A DNA stretch of 45,522 bases from Methylophaga lonarensis MPL. Lineage in GTDB: Bacteria; Pseudomonadota; Gammaproteobacteria; Nitrosococcales; Methylophagaceae. Position 1 is the stretch's first letter. Every line of letters starts with the position of its first letter. The stretch spans positions 5 through 45,526 of the forward strand of contig NZ_APHR01000020.1 of assembly GCF_000349205.1 (NCBI RefSeq). The letters run 5' to 3'. Below, in pieces: positions 19,279 through 28,886 of the stretch. Under the pieces are notes generated by a model, which saw only the letters and a program-made list of their open reading frames with translations, was not told where the DNA came from and ran no database searches. The position numbers and the translations under genes are program-made.

Positions 19279-22200
19279 TACGTTTATCAACCAGTTGCAT
19301 CAGTTCTTCTATTGGTACCGGCCGGCTGAACAGATAGCCTTGAGCTCGCTTGCAGTTCTGCGCTCTGAGAAAGGCTAATTGTTCTGCGGTTTCAACCCCT
19401 TCGGCCACAACTTCCAGGTCCAGACTTTCCGACATCGCCAGAATCGCATTGACGATAGCAGCATCATCTTTGTCATCGGTGACATCACTGACAAAGGTTC
19501 TGTCGATTTTCAGCACGTTGAGCGGGAATTGTTTCAAATAGGACAACGATGAATAGCCAGTTCCAAAATCGTCGATTGCCAGAGTGACCCCCAAAGCACT
19601 GAGTTGCCGCAGGGTATCAATCGCCAATTCAGTGTCGTCCATCAGCAAACTTTCGGTGATCTCAAGCTCAAGATTTTTTGCTGACATTCCGGATTCAAGC
19701 AGTAAATTCTGAATATAACGTGCCAGGTGGCCGCCTTTGAACTGGCGTCCAGACAAGTTTACCGCCATCACAAAATCATCTGGCAGATCGGCTGACGACT
19801 CCACAAACTGACGGCAGGTTTCACGTAATACCCACTCACCCACTGTATTGATAAGCCCGGTATCTTCAAGTAACGGTACAAAACGACTCGGTGAAACTTC
19901 GCCCCAATGTTCGGTATGCCAACGCAGTAAAACTTCCGCACCGGAAATGCGTCCGCTATCCAAATCGATCTGTGGTTGAAAATGCAGATAGAACTCATTT
20001 TGCTCCACTGCCCGGCGCAAACTTGTTTCCAGCGCCAACCGCTGTGCGGCTTCAGCGTTCATATCTGCTGAATAGAATTGAAAGTTATTACGTCCACTAT
20101 TCTTAGCGTGGTACATCGCAGCATCGGCATTACGGATCAGCATATCCACATCTCGACCGTCAGCAGGATACAGACTGATACCAATGCTTGGACTGATGTT
20201 CACTTCGGTACCATCCAGCAAATATGGCAAGGCCGCCGTGTTAAGAATTTTCTCGGCCACCTTGCCGACATATTGTGCTGAGCGCACATCTTCCAAAATC
20301 ACCGTGAACTCATCACCGCCCAGCCGGGCCACCGTGTCGCCCTCACGGACGCAGGATCTGATGCGCTTGGCCACTTCACAAAGCAACATATCACCGACTT
20401 TGTGTCCCAGTGAGTCATTGATGTGTTTGAAGTGGTCGAGATCCAGAAAAAACACTGCCAGACGACCGGAATTTCTGTGTGCCTTGTGAATGGCGTGTTC
20501 GAGCCGGTCATTAAACACCGCACGATTCGGCAAGCCGGTCAGCACGTCTGCATTGGCGAGTCGAGTCAAACGTTCTTCGTTCTCGCGCTGTTTGGTCACA
20601 TCTTCAAATAGCCAGATCGAGCCTTCCGCAGGCGACTCGGGATCAATCGCTTTACCAGCCACCGCACACCAGAAACGTTGACCACTCATTCGGACCATTT
20701 CAACCTGTGCTTCAAAATCCTCGCCCTGGGCGAGCGCGCTGTAGGCGTTTTCTCCGAATTGCACAAACGCTTCAAGGCTTGGATGCAAATACATTGCACT
20801 CTCGCCCTCAATTTGCGCGCGCGAGCAGCCAAATAATTGTTCGAACTTGTGATTGACCCGTATCAGGTGACGATCCTTGATGAAGGCAATCCCCACCATG
20901 GCATTTTCGAGAATAGCGTCCAGTTCGGAGGTTCTCTGCTGAAGTTGCAACCGGGTTTCTTTCCAGTCCGTGATGTCTGATATAACACACACCCATAAGT
21001 CACCATCAATACTGCTGACTGGACTCAAGGACAACCACATGGAAATCACATCACCATTAAAATCATAACCATCAAATTCCCGATGTTTTTTCTGCAACAA
21101 GTGCAGTTTTTCGGGCATCAGTAATGCAGCCGTGCCATCAAGAAATCTGGACAGCGGTTGCCCAACCAACTGCTGCTCGGTGGCATGAAGTACTTTTTCA
21201 ACCGCTGGGTTGCAGGCAGTGATCATGCCCTCGTTATTGAGGGTCAGAATGGCTTCCGGTACGCCATTGAGGATGGCACGAATATGCTGTTCACGGACTT
21301 GCAGACTGTGTTTCGCCTCAGCCAAATCATTAATCAGTGTCTGATTGTTCTCGGCAAATTGATTAAAGTCTTTTGCCAACAAATTGAATTCTGCTGCTCC
21401 CGTCTGAGCTGTCAGGCGAGTATCAAATTGTTTGGAAGATAAGGCATGCATTGCCTCACGCAGTCGGTTTAATGGCTGGGCAATTCGATTCGACACGGTC
21501 AGGGAAAACCAGAACATGGCCAATACGACCAGAATCGTTAGCCCGATAATCAAACCTCTTGCGCTGTCGGCAATGAGAGAAGATCTGTCTACTGTTTGCA
21601 GACTGTAGTGGTTGATAGCACGAGACAATGACGACAAATCAGCAGACATTTGTTCAAGCAGTGCCGAGATTTGCCGTTGATTCGCACCAAGTTGTTGGCT
21701 GTTTTCAACTTGAAGCTGACGTAAGCGGCTGATGCCATTATCGGCGCCCAGACTGGTCGCGGCCAGAGAGACACGGTGCTCGGAAAGTTCTGCCAGGACA
21801 TCAAGACCAGACCCCGCCTGTTCGAGTGACTGAATGGCACTCTGCAAACTTTGATCAGATGTTTGTGTTGAAAGTATCAGGGAATCAACGTCCGCTGATG
21901 AATTCACTGCAGTATGGATAAGCGCCCGAATATCTGCAGTCAGTTTCAACAAGGCAAAACTGACAGTCTGCAACTGTGCACTCATCTGCACCCGAACCCG
22001 CTCTGCCAAAGGTTGGTAGATCAGTGAGAGTCTGGCGACCAGCTCCAGTGAACGTGCCTCAAGTTCATCAACGATAGCTTGCTGCTCGTTAATCTGTTCA
22101 GCCAGCAGCAGTTTTTCAGACATCAAAGCTGAAAGTTGAGTATCTAGCAGGAGAAATTGCTGATAATGCTGATACAGCTCATCCACCAGAGCTTCACCGC

Positions 22201-22528
22201 TGTTGAGCTTATGGCTGGACTGCGACAATCTTTGCCAATAATGCTCAAAGTCCGTCTCGAGCGTATTGCGATCGATCACTTGCTCGAGCTGTGTTTCATT
22301 GACGGCATTGAGTATCTGTTGCTGACGCAACACAAAAGCAGCTGAAATTGAACTGATTTGACGACTGTTATCTTCCAGCGGTAACACTTGCTCAATCAAG
22401 ACACGCTGGTTCTCGGCATAGCGAAGATTACTGTAGAGAGACACCGCAGCAATTATCATTACCGCGACGATAGTTGCTGTGGCCCATAACCGGAGCAGCT
22501 TCCTGATACTCCACTGGTTAAACATCAT
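19241..22528 (-). CDS. Membrane PAS-PAS-GGDEF-EAL c-di-GMP protein
   Basis: A 1095-residue sensor. TM1 is at about 10-33 and a long all-helical periplasmic region covers 34-320. TM2 is at about 323-346, a HAMP domain at 346-400, and PAS domains at about 410-520 and 530-645. The GGDEF domain (about 655-810) has an intact RLGGDEF active site preceded by the inhibitory RxxD site (REGD, five residues before). The EAL domain (835 to end) has EVLLRW, NLSGRQF, ELEITES, DDFGTGYSS, LKIDRTF and EGVET, so metal and substrate residues look present. It may be bifunctional or GTP-regulated phosphodiesterase-dominant. The ligand of the periplasmic part is unknown. The start may be either of two tandem ATGs (22528 or 22525). 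Confidence 0.92.
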   Translation of the reverse strand: MMFNQWSIRKLLRLWATATIVAVMIIAAVSLYSNLRYAENQRVLIEQVLPLEDNSRQISSISAAFVLRQQQILNAVNETQLEQVIDRNTLETDFEHYWQRLSQSSHKLNSGEALVDELYQHYQQFLLLDTQLSALMSEKLLLAEQINEQQAIVDELEARSLELVARLSLIYQPLAERVRVQMSAQLQTVSFALLKLTADIRALIHTAVNSSADVDSLILSTQTSDQSLQSAIQSLEQAGSGLDVLAELSEHRVSLAATSLGADNGISRLRQLQVENSQQLGANQRQISALLEQMSADLSSLSRAINHYSLQTVDRSSLIADSARGLIIGLTILVVLAMFWFSLTVSNRIAQPLNRLREAMHALSSKQFDTRLTAQTGAAEFNLLAKDFNQFAENNQTLINDLAEAKHSLQVREQHIRAILNGVPEAILTLNNEGMITACNPAVEKVLHATEQQLVGQPLSRFLDGTAALLMPEKLHLLQKKHREFDGYDFNGDVISMWLSLSPVSSIDGDLWVCVISDITDWKETRLQLQQRTSELDAILENAMVGIAFIKDRHLIRVNHKFEQLFGCSRAQIEGESAMYLHPSLEAFVQFGENAYSALAQGEDFEAQVEMVRMSGQRFWCAVAGKAIDPESPAEGSIWLFEDVTKQRENEERLTRLANADVLTGLPNRAVFNDRLEHAIHKAHRNSGRLAVFFLDLDHFKHINDSLGHKVGDMLLCEVAKRIRSCVREGDTVARLGGDEFTVILEDVRSAQYVGKVAEKILNTAALPYLLDGTEVNISPSIGISLYPADGRDVDMLIRNADAAMYHAKNSGRNNFQFYSADMNAEAAQRLALETSLRRAVEQNEFYLHFQPQIDLDSGRISGAEVLLRWHTEHWGEVSPSRFVPLLEDTGLINTVGEWVLRETCRQFVESSADLPDDFVMAVNLSGRQFKGGHLARYIQNLLLESGMSAKNLELEITESLLMDDTELAIDTLRQLSALGVTLAIDDFGTGYSSLSYLKQFPLNVLKIDRTFVSDVTDDKDDAAIVNAILAMSESLDLEVVAEGVETAEQLAFLRAQNCKRAQGYLFSRPVPIEELMQLVDKRISLPQTVEQAVH

Positions 22529-22777
22529 GCTTGTATGTCCAATGATCCGCTCATCCTGGCTGTTGTCATGCGCTGACGGTCTCTGTCATCCGATCCACAG
22601 AATCTACCAGCATAGCTCCTAAAGCGCTAGCGCCTGATTCTCACTCATCACCAACTTCAATGAAGGCTGTATTTTCATCCATTGATACGATGGTAAAGCT
22701 AGCGCGCCAGCATCTGTAAGTGATAAGCAGCAAGACTGCACAATCTATGCAAGTCAAGCTCTTCGCTTGAGTGATGC
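22529..22777. other. Intergenic region between ccoS and the GGDEF/EAL gene
   Basis: 249 bases with no gene I can support. It holds a 10-base palindrome GCGCTAGCGC (22624-22633), a related GCTAGCGCGC near 22699, and a small hairpin TCAAGC/GCTTGA about 20 bases after the ccoS stop that has no T run. The promoter of the GGDEF/EAL gene must lie here, but I cannot pick it out. Confidence 0.4.
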
Positions 22778-22978
22778 TCAGCGTGCTTTTGTATTATCAC
22801 TGTTTTGCTTATCGTCTTCGGGCTGAGGATCTTGAGGTGCATCATCATCCAGCAGTACACGATGTGCCGCGCCTTCCATATCATCATACTGACCACTACG
22901 AACTGCCCAGAAAAAAACTGCTACGCCGACCAAGCCCAGTAATAACATTGCCGGCAATAAACCATAAATAACTTCCAT
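22778..22978 (-). CDS. ccoS: cbb3 oxidase assembly protein CcoS
   Basis: A 66-residue single-pass membrane protein (helix at about residues 5-27, LLPAMLLLGLVGVAVFFWAV) with an acidic tail. The pattern VFFWAVRSGQYDDMEGAAHRVLLDDD is the CcoS signature. It is needed for cofactor insertion into cbb3 oxidase in Rhodobacter. It starts 3 bp after ccoI, whose terminal GGGG serves as the ribosome site, and is the last gene of ccoGHIS. Confidence 0.92.
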   Translation of the reverse strand: MEVIYGLLPAMLLLGLVGVAVFFWAVRSGQYDDMEGAAHRVLLDDDAPQDPQPEDDKQNSDNTKAR

Positions 22979-22981
22979 TTT

Positions 22982-25417
22982 TTACCCCTTGAACATTCGG
23001 CTGATTCTTGCCGCGTTACCTATGACCACCAGAGAACTGATAGGCATTGTAATGGCAGCCACCAGGGGACTCACCAGAGCCATCATCGCCAGAGGCACCA
23101 TGATGACGTTATAGGTAAATGACAGAACAATATTCTGCCGAATCGTTTTGAGCGTCCGTTTGGCAAGTCTGCGCGACGCGTCAACCTGAATCAGCTCATT
23201 GTGTGAAAGAACAATATCAGCACTTTCTATCGACACATCAGTACCTGATGCCAGTGCAATGCCAATATCTGACTGTATCAGTGCAGGGGAATCATTAATG
23301 CCATCGCCCACCATGGCAACCACTTCGCCCTGTTCCTGCAGTTGACGAATCACCGCTGACTTATCCTGTGGCAAGACCTGTGCACGGCGCTCAATATTGC
23401 CAAAACGCGCTGTCACAGCATCCACCACTGCCTGTCTATCGCCACTCAGTACTGTAATCGCAATGCCTTGTGCTTTTAATGCATCGATGAGTTGCTGTGC
23501 ATCATGACGTAACGTATCTTCAACGCCAATCAACCCTGCCACCTTGCCATCAACAGCCACAAAGACACAAGTTACGCCGGCTTTTTCAAATGCAGACTGC
23601 TTTTCCGTAACCGTCTCTGACACCTCGATATTCTGCATCGCGAGCCATTCCCGGGTACCGACAATCACCGATTGATCGGCTACCAAACAGCTAACACCTC
23701 GACCGGGCGTTGCGGAAAAACTCGTCGCCTCCATCAAGGAAACTCCGCGCTGTTCAGCTAAACAGACAATAGCCGTGGCAATGGAATGTTCAGAGTTTTG
23801 CTCTGCAGAGGCTGCCAACTCCAACAGCCGCGCCTCTGACATCTCCGACAGTGACTCAATTTTGACAACACGAAGCTTGCCTTCAGTCAAAGTGCCGGTT
23901 TTATCAAAAACAAAATGTGTTGCATCGGAGAGCCGTTCCAGCACTGCACCGTGCTTGACTAAAATACCCCGTGTTGCCCCGACTCCAGTAGCAACAGCAA
24001 TCGACATGGGTGTCGCCATGCCAAATGCGCAAGGACAGGTGATGACCATGACTGACGCGGCCGCCAATAATGCAATGGCAAAGTCATATTGCACCCAATA
24101 AACAAATGTCAGTGTCGCAAGCGTTAAGGTCACCAGTACAAACCAGGGCACTATTCGGTCTGCCGTTGACTGCAATGGTGATTTGGATGCCTGAGCATCG
24201 TCCATCATGGCGACAATTTTCGCCAGCATCGTACCTCTAACAACAAATTCCGCTCGAACCTTGAACGCACCTTCACCGTTCAAGGTGCCAGCTACCACCT
24301 TGTCGTTGATCGATTTGGCGACTGGCACTGACTCACCACTGAGCATCGATTCATCAACTGCGCTCTCGCCTTCCTCAATATATCCATCAACCGGAATTTT
24401 TTCGCCCGGACGAACCAGTAACAGATCGCCGGGGACAACTGATCGTATTGGCAAGATTGCCGTAGTGCCATCTTCTCGAACCACCGTCGCCAGTTTGGGC
24501 TGCAACTCAAGCATGCGTCTCGTTGCAGATAGCGCATTACGCTTGGAAATGGCTTCCAGATAACGCCCAACCAAAATCACAAACAGAAAGTTAACGACTG
24601 TATCGAAATACACCTCACCAGCCGTCGAACCGGATACCGTGATATAGACAGAATATAAGTAGGTTACCGTCGCACCAATGGCAATCGGCAGATCCATGGT
24701 GAGATACGCACTTCGCAGGCCGACAATTGCGTTTCTGAAAAATGGATAGCCTGAATAGAGCAATGTCGGCGTCGCAATGGCAAATCCGACCCAGTGAAAC
24801 CAGTGTCTGAATTCATCCTGTGCCGCCCCGGTATACAGTGCGATGGACACCCAGAGGATATTCATCATCGCAAATCCGGCAAAAGCCATTCGATAAACCA
24901 GACTGCGATGACGTTTTGCCAATGCGCCTTCAGCGGTTTCAGGGTCAAAAGGCACCGCGGCATAGCCAATCTGGGCCAGCTTGCCCAGTACAGCAGATAG
25001 AGATGTTTTGTTGTTATCCCAGCGCAGTCGTAAACGCTTGGCTGTCAAATTAACATCAGCAGCATCGACTCCAGGCTGCTTGGCAAGGGCATGTTCAATC
25101 AACCAGACGCAGGCAGCGCAATGTATTCCTTCGACCAGCAGATTGATGGTGCGATGCTGCTGCATGCCATCAACATAATCAGATTGCACCTCATCCAGAT
25201 CATAAGCCGCGAGTTCTTGAGGAATATCCGGTGGAGGTGCCAGTAATTCACCCTCAGGCGTTTTCTGATAAAAACTTTCAAGCCCGGCGTCATGGATGGA
25301 CTGGCACACAGTCTTGCAGCCATGGCAGCAAAAATTTCTGGATTCACCCGCAAGTACGGCATGAAAAGTACCGGGCGTGGTAACCGGCAGTCCACAGTGA
25401 TAACAGGATTCTGACAA
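22982..25417 (-). CDS. ccoI: Copper-exporting P1B-ATPase CcoI (FixI)
   Basis: An 811-residue copper ATPase supplying copper to the CcoN active site. The N-terminal CcoI-specific cysteine region (CYHCG ... CCHGC, residues 5-34) is followed by a heavy-metal domain with [10 protein letters not shown]. Eight membrane helices carry the CPC motif ([14 protein letters not shown]). Phosphorylation motif [18 protein letters not shown] and hinge [10 protein letters not shown] are intact. The only in-frame start before the cysteine motif is TTG at 25417, with no good ribosome site, which points to low expression. ccoH lies 67 bp upstream, with a 10-bp-stem hairpin between them. Confidence 0.93.
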   Translation of the reverse strand: MSESCYHCGLPVTTPGTFHAVLAGESRNFCCHGCKTVCQSIHDAGLESFYQKTPEGELLAPPPDIPQELAAYDLDEVQSDYVDGMQQHRTINLLVEGIHCAACVWLIEHALAKQPGVDAADVNLTAKRLRLRWDNNKTSLSAVLGKLAQIGYAAVPFDPETAEGALAKRHRSLVYRMAFAGFAMMNILWVSIALYTGAAQDEFRHWFHWVGFAIATPTLLYSGYPFFRNAIVGLRSAYLTMDLPIAIGATVTYLYSVYITVSGSTAGEVYFDTVVNFLFVILVGRYLEAISKRNALSATRRMLELQPKLATVVREDGTTAILPIRSVVPGDLLLVRPGEKIPVDGYIEEGESAVDESMLSGESVPVAKSINDKVVAGTLNGEGAFKVRAEFVVRGTMLAKIVAMMDDAQASKSPLQSTADRIVPWFVLVTLTLATLTFVYWVQYDFAIALLAAASVMVITCPCAFGMATPMSIAVATGVGATRGILVKHGAVLERLSDATHFVFDKTGTLTEGKLRVVKIESLSEMSEARLLELAASAEQNSEHSIATAIVCLAEQRGVSLMEATSFSATPGRGVSCLVADQSVIVGTREWLAMQNIEVSETVTEKQSAFEKAGVTCVFVAVDGKVAGLIGVEDTLRHDAQQLIDALKAQGIAITVLSGDRQAVVDAVTARFGNIERRAQVLPQDKSAVIRQLQEQGEVVAMVGDGINDSPALIQSDIGIALASGTDVSIESADIVLSHNELIQVDASRRLAKRTLKTIRQNIVLSFTYNVIMVPLAMMALVSPLVAAITMPISSLVVIGNAARISRMFKG

Positions 25418-25444
25418 AACGTTAAGTCTGCTTCTGAATGCAGT

Positions 25445-25471
25445 TCAGCGCAGTACAAATGACTGCGCTGA
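25445..25471. repeat. Hairpin in the ccoH-ccoI gap
   Basis: A perfect 10-base inverted repeat (TCAGCGCAGT / ACTGCGCTGA) with a 7-base loop. There is no T run, so it may stabilise or process the ccoGHIS mRNA rather than end it. Confidence 0.7.
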
Positions 25472-25484
25472 TGCAGGTTGAAAT

Positions 25485-25994
25485 TCAGTCCTGGCGAGAG
25501 ATGAACATTCTGCGTGTAATGGCAAACTCGTCTTCACCACGACGCGCTTCAACGATAATGTCCCAATTGCCTGGCAAATTGAAGTTAATATCTGCAGCGT
25601 AAACACCGTTTTCTGCAGCGTGCATACTGACTGAGAAGTCTTCTCGTGCATCGGATGGACGGTAGGCGAATAGTTCAACAGTATCCAGTTGCACTGCTTC
25701 ACCCTCTTTATTCTGGATCAGCACTTCCCAGCGTTGCTCAACGCCAGTTTGACTATCGACGGGTGCCATAATCAGGCCTGACCAACCCAATTCACGCTCA
25801 CGCTCAAGGCGTTCCTGCATCTCATCATAAGTACGGCCGCGCTCATAGAAGTTTTCCAGAACCAGGTTGGGTGGCGAAGAAAACGCGTGATAGATGAAGA
25901 TGATATTCATGGTCACAAACGTGCATAAAAATGCCAGTCCGGCCCACACCCAAGGGTTCTTTAGTGCTTCACTGTTTTTTTGCGAAATATTCAT
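25485..25994 (-). CDS. ccoH: cbb3 oxidase assembly protein CcoH (FixH)
   Basis: A 169-residue FixH-family protein. One membrane helix (about 14-36, WVWAGLAFLCTFVTMNIIFIY) is followed by a periplasmic beta-rich domain (VSMHAAENGVYAADINFNLPGNWDIIVEARR). It interacts with the oxidase subunits during assembly. The start is the ATG at 25994, 12 bp after ccoG. Confidence 0.9.
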   Translation of the reverse strand: MNISQKNSEALKNPWVWAGLAFLCTFVTMNIIFIYHAFSSPPNLVLENFYERGRTYDEMQERLERERELGWSGLIMAPVDSQTGVEQRWEVLIQNKEGEAVQLDTVELFAYRPSDAREDFSVSMHAAENGVYAADINFNLPGNWDIIVEARRGEDEFAITRRMFISRQD

Positions 25995-26006
25995 TATTCA
26001 GATAAC

Positions 26007-27428
26007 TCAATTCGGTCCCATAAACATACTTTCGTAACGGATTTGAATATCCGGCCCATTGATAACATCTGCTGTAAAAATAAGCGGCGAGATTGCTTGA
26101 TTGACAGCATCTTCCTCAAGCCTGACAAATGCGGTCAGCTGATTAATTCGACCGGGCTCGATATGCACAAGATCATCCAGTCCATGCAAAGTCGCCCCTT
26201 CAAGACCGCTGATTCGATACTGCACTTCTATAGGATGTTGTGTTTTGTTGAGCAAACGCAGTGTGTACTTGTTCTGTATCGATCCATCGCTCAACTGAAC
26301 AAACAGCGGCTGGCGCTCTGGCACCACCTGAAACTCTGTCGGAGAGAGATGTGTGAATCCGTAGACAACACCACCAAAGGAGATCATCAGGATTAAGCCA
26401 TAAATCATTACACGAGGCCGCTTGAACACCGGAATTGAATCATGGTTGTGATGCAACTCCTTGTATGACGCATAGCGAACCAGACCTTTCGGTTGATTGG
26501 TTTTTTCCATGATGCTGTCACAAGCATCTATACACATGCCGCAGGTGATACATCCCTCCTGCTGACCTTTGCGAATATCGATACCGGTTGGACACACGGC
26601 CACGCACATACGGCAGTCAATACAACTACCCTTTGCACTATCCACCTGTCCTTTCTTCAGCTTGCCTCTTGGTTCGCCGCGTTCAGCATCGTAGGCTGGA
26701 AGCAGCGTATCCTGGTCATACATCACACTCTGCAAACGTGCATACGGACAAAGCCAGAAACAGACCTGCTCACGCATGAAACCAGCAAAAACGTATGTTC
26801 CGGCGGTAAACATTGCCAGCACAATCCAGGCAGGCATAGCCGCCTGCAGCGTGAAATAATCCTTCCAGAGCTGGAAGGCATCAGTAAACCAGGCAGCAAA
26901 TGACAAGCCTGTGAGCATGGCAATGATCAGCCAAAGCGAATGCTTGAGTGTGATTCGGCCGACTTTTTCGGCAGACAGTGGTGCCGATTTGAACTTCATG
27001 GCCTTCTGTGGCGTATCGCCTTCAAGGCGAGTTTCGATCCAAGTGTAGACATCAGTCCAGACCGTCTGAAAACAGAAATATCCACAAAAAACTCGACCCG
27101 CGATGCTGGTGACCGCTGCCAGCAGAATAGCGAAAAACAATAAGGTCAATGACAGCATCCAAATATCTTGCGGATAAACAGTCACGTTAAAAAAATGAAA
27201 TTGCCTGTTGGGAATGTCAAACAATACTGCTTGCTGGCCATCCCAACGAACATAAGGGCCGAGAAAATAAACCAGCCAGACCGACATCCCAAACCATTTA
27301 AGTTTTCGGAAACGGCCTGTCATGCGCTTGGCGACTACCTTGTTGCCACCTGCATTGACATCCCAGTCGGAAACATCTTCGTATATGTCGATAGTACTGA
27401 TACTCGACTTGTTCTCAGGGTCTGTCAC
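26007..27428 (-). CDS. ccoG: cbb3 oxidase accessory ferredoxin CcoG (FixG)
   Basis: A 473-residue membrane protein with two [4Fe-4S] motifs, CIDCRMCVAVCP and CITCGMCIDACD (about 260-300). About four or five membrane helices precede them, including the NapH-like CGYFCFQTVW and CFWLCPYARLQ stretches. One helix and a periplasmic Ig-like domain follow. CcoG reduces Cu(II) to Cu(I) for cbb3 assembly in Rhodobacter. It starts with GTG at 27428, with GAGG eight bases upstream. An extended -10 promoter lies just before it, so ccoGHIS can be expressed apart from ccoNOQP. Confidence 0.94.
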   Translation of the reverse strand: MTDPENKSSISTIDIYEDVSDWDVNAGGNKVVAKRMTGRFRKLKWFGMSVWLVYFLGPYVRWDGQQAVLFDIPNRQFHFFNVTVYPQDIWMLSLTLLFFAILLAAVTSIAGRVFCGYFCFQTVWTDVYTWIETRLEGDTPQKAMKFKSAPLSAEKVGRITLKHSLWLIIAMLTGLSFAAWFTDAFQLWKDYFTLQAAMPAWIVLAMFTAGTYVFAGFMREQVCFWLCPYARLQSVMYDQDTLLPAYDAERGEPRGKLKKGQVDSAKGSCIDCRMCVAVCPTGIDIRKGQQEGCITCGMCIDACDSIMEKTNQPKGLVRYASYKELHHNHDSIPVFKRPRVMIYGLILMISFGGVVYGFTHLSPTEFQVVPERQPLFVQLSDGSIQNKYTLRLLNKTQHPIEVQYRISGLEGATLHGLDDLVHIEPGRINQLTAFVRLEEDAVNQAISPLIFTADVINGPDIQIRYESMFMGPN

Positions 27429-27460
27429 AAACGTCGCCTCGCAAAGCCTTAACCTATGGA

Positions 27461-27469
27461 ATTATAGCA
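27461..27469 (-). promoter_or_regulatory. Extended -10 promoter of ccoGHIS
   Basis: The minus strand reads TGCTATAAT, a perfect TGn plus TATAAT, 32 bases upstream of the ccoG GTG. A clear -35 is not seen. It lies after the ccoNOQP terminator, which supports a separate transcript. Confidence 0.6.
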
Positions 27470-27511
27470 CTTCAGGAGTAAAATTTTTACTTTTACAACA
27501 ATCAGATACAG

Positions 27512-27536
27512 AAAAACCGACCAGGGTCGGTTTCTC
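27512..27536 (-). terminator. Intrinsic terminator after ccoNOQP and the 39-residue gene
   Basis: Inverted repeat AAACCGAC / GTCGGTTT (27514-27533) with a 4-base loop, followed on the minus strand by T5. It lies 21 bp after the stop of the small gene and upstream of the ccoG promoter. Confidence 0.8.
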
Positions 27537-27556
27537 CGTAGTTTTGAGTAAGGACA

Positions 27557-27676
27557 TTAGTCGTCTGATTGTGTCTCATCCATTTTTTTGACCACTTCAT
27601 AAGCGATGTAGCCAAATACAAGAATGGTAATTAACACTCCAACAATTGAACCAATCACAACAGCATCTAATCCCAT
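27557..27676 (-). CDS. 39-residue single-pass membrane protein in the cco locus
   Basis: A short frame with a good ribosome site (AGGAGA, five bases before the ATG). It encodes MGLDAVVIGSIVGVLITILV followed by a short tail (FGYIAYEVVKKMDE...) ending in an acidic QSDD. Residues 4-26 are one hydrophobic helix. It lies between ccoP and the terminator, so it should be translated from the ccoNOQP message. Size and topology resemble CcoM, the small stabilising subunit seen in Pseudomonas stutzeri cbb3, but I cannot claim homology from so short a sequence. It could also be another small oxidase-associated peptide. Confidence 0.75.
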   Translation of the reverse strand: MGLDAVVIGSIVGVLITILVFGYIAYEVVKKMDETQSDD

Positions 27677-27751
27677 AACATTCTCCTGGTTGATTGTCCC
27701 ATTAATGGTACTTACCTGATCATATTCACATGACGCGTTTATGAGTACCGA

Positions 27752-28684
27752 TTACTGTCCACCGCCAAACTGGTGGACATAAACAGCCAGTTTCTTGATT
27801 TCTGTTTCCGTCAGACGCTCGGTTTCAGTGCCGTCATAATAATCTTCTGGATCATCACCAAATTCTTCCGCTTCCAGCTTGACGGCCAGCCGTTCGTTCC
27901 AGCCCGGCATGATAGCAATACGAGTCCGAGGATCATTAGCATCATTAACACCGTGCATGATGGTTCTGCGAACTTCGTCAGGCTCACCAGAGAAACGCCA
28001 GATTCTGTCTGTCAGATTGGGTGCTCCGAGCATTTGATTACCTTTGGCATCAGCACCGTGACAGGCGAAACAGCCTTTCTCGTTGTAGAGTTTCCAGCCC
28101 GCCTCTGTCGCTTCACCGTTTGAAGCATCAATGACAAATTTGACCAATTTATCGGTTTCTTCTTCCGTCAGCAGGTTGGCGTGAGCAGGCATCATACCGG
28201 CACGCCCTTTGGCTAGCGTTTCAACAATCTTGTCGATAGTGCCACCGTAAAGCCAGTCATCATTATTAAGAATCGGATAGCCTGAACCTGGAACTGGTTG
28301 GCCGCCGACGCCGTGACACGCTGCACAATTGTCGCCATACAGTACCCGGGTTGAGGCAATGACGTAGTTACGCATTTCATCATCATCAAGGATTTCCTGC
28401 GCTGTCATCTCAGCCAGTCGTTCCTCAAAGGGCGCCCGAACTGCCTGAATTTCTTCAAGACCGCGATGATATTCCTTTATCTGTGTCCAACCCAACAGCC
28501 CTTTGGTACTGCCAGTCACCAGCGGGATTGATGGATAAAGTATGAAATAAACCAGTACCAACAAGCCACTCAGGTACAGTGAGATGGTCCACCAGCGCGG
28601 CGGCGGATTTTCCAGTTCACGGATACCATCCCACTCATGACCAGTATCTGATACCTCATGTGGGTTATTCTTGTTATCTGCCAT
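27752..28684 (-). CDS. ccoP: cbb3 oxidase dihaem subunit CcoP
   Basis: A 310-residue membrane-anchored dihaem cytochrome c. It has an N-terminal cytosolic stretch, one main helix (about 40-60, WWTISLYLSGLLVLVYFILY), then two periplasmic cytochrome c domains. Their haem motifs are CAACH and CFACH, with axial Met candidates in MMPAHANLL and IAIMPGWNERL. It passes electrons from soluble cytochromes to CcoO. The start is the ATG before [10 protein letters not shown]; it overlaps ccoQ by 11 bases. Confidence 0.95.
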   Translation of the reverse strand: MADNKNNPHEVSDTGHEWDGIRELENPPPRWWTISLYLSGLLVLVYFILYPSIPLVTGSTKGLLGWTQIKEYHRGLEEIQAVRAPFEERLAEMTAQEILDDDEMRNYVIASTRVLYGDNCAACHGVGGQPVPGSGYPILNNDDWLYGGTIDKIVETLAKGRAGMMPAHANLLTEEETDKLVKFVIDASNGEATEAGWKLYNEKGCFACHGADAKGNQMLGAPNLTDRIWRFSGEPDEVRRTIMHGVNDANDPRTRIAIMPGWNERLAVKLEAEEFGDDPEDYYDGTETERLTETEIKKLAVYVHQFGGGQ

Positions 28685-28886
28685 CTTTGTTCTCCGCTTC
28701 TGTCTCGTCATCATGCAATGGCATGGTGCGGTGAGACTCTAGTTTCTCTTTATTTTTCGGACGCAATGCCCAGAAGTACATACCAAACATCAAAATAAAT
28801 ATGACAATTGTCAGCAGCAAACCAAACCAATCCGTAGCGGTCATGTTTGCCCAGTCAGTATGAAAGTACTCGGCAAGTTTACTCAC
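28674..28886 (-). CDS. ccoQ: cbb3 oxidase small subunit CcoQ
   Basis: A 70-residue protein with one membrane helix (about 25-45, [21 protein letters not shown]) followed by RPKNKEK, as in CcoQ. It protects or stabilises the oxidase complex. I place the start at a GTG (28886) that overlaps the end of ccoO by 8 bases, with AGGGA upstream. An internal ATG (28844) would give an N-terminus closer to most CcoQ proteins and cannot be excluded. Confidence 0.85.
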   Translation of the reverse strand: MSKLAEYFHTDWANMTATDWFGLLLTIVIFILMFGMYFWALRPKNKEKLESHRTMPLHDDETEAENKDGR

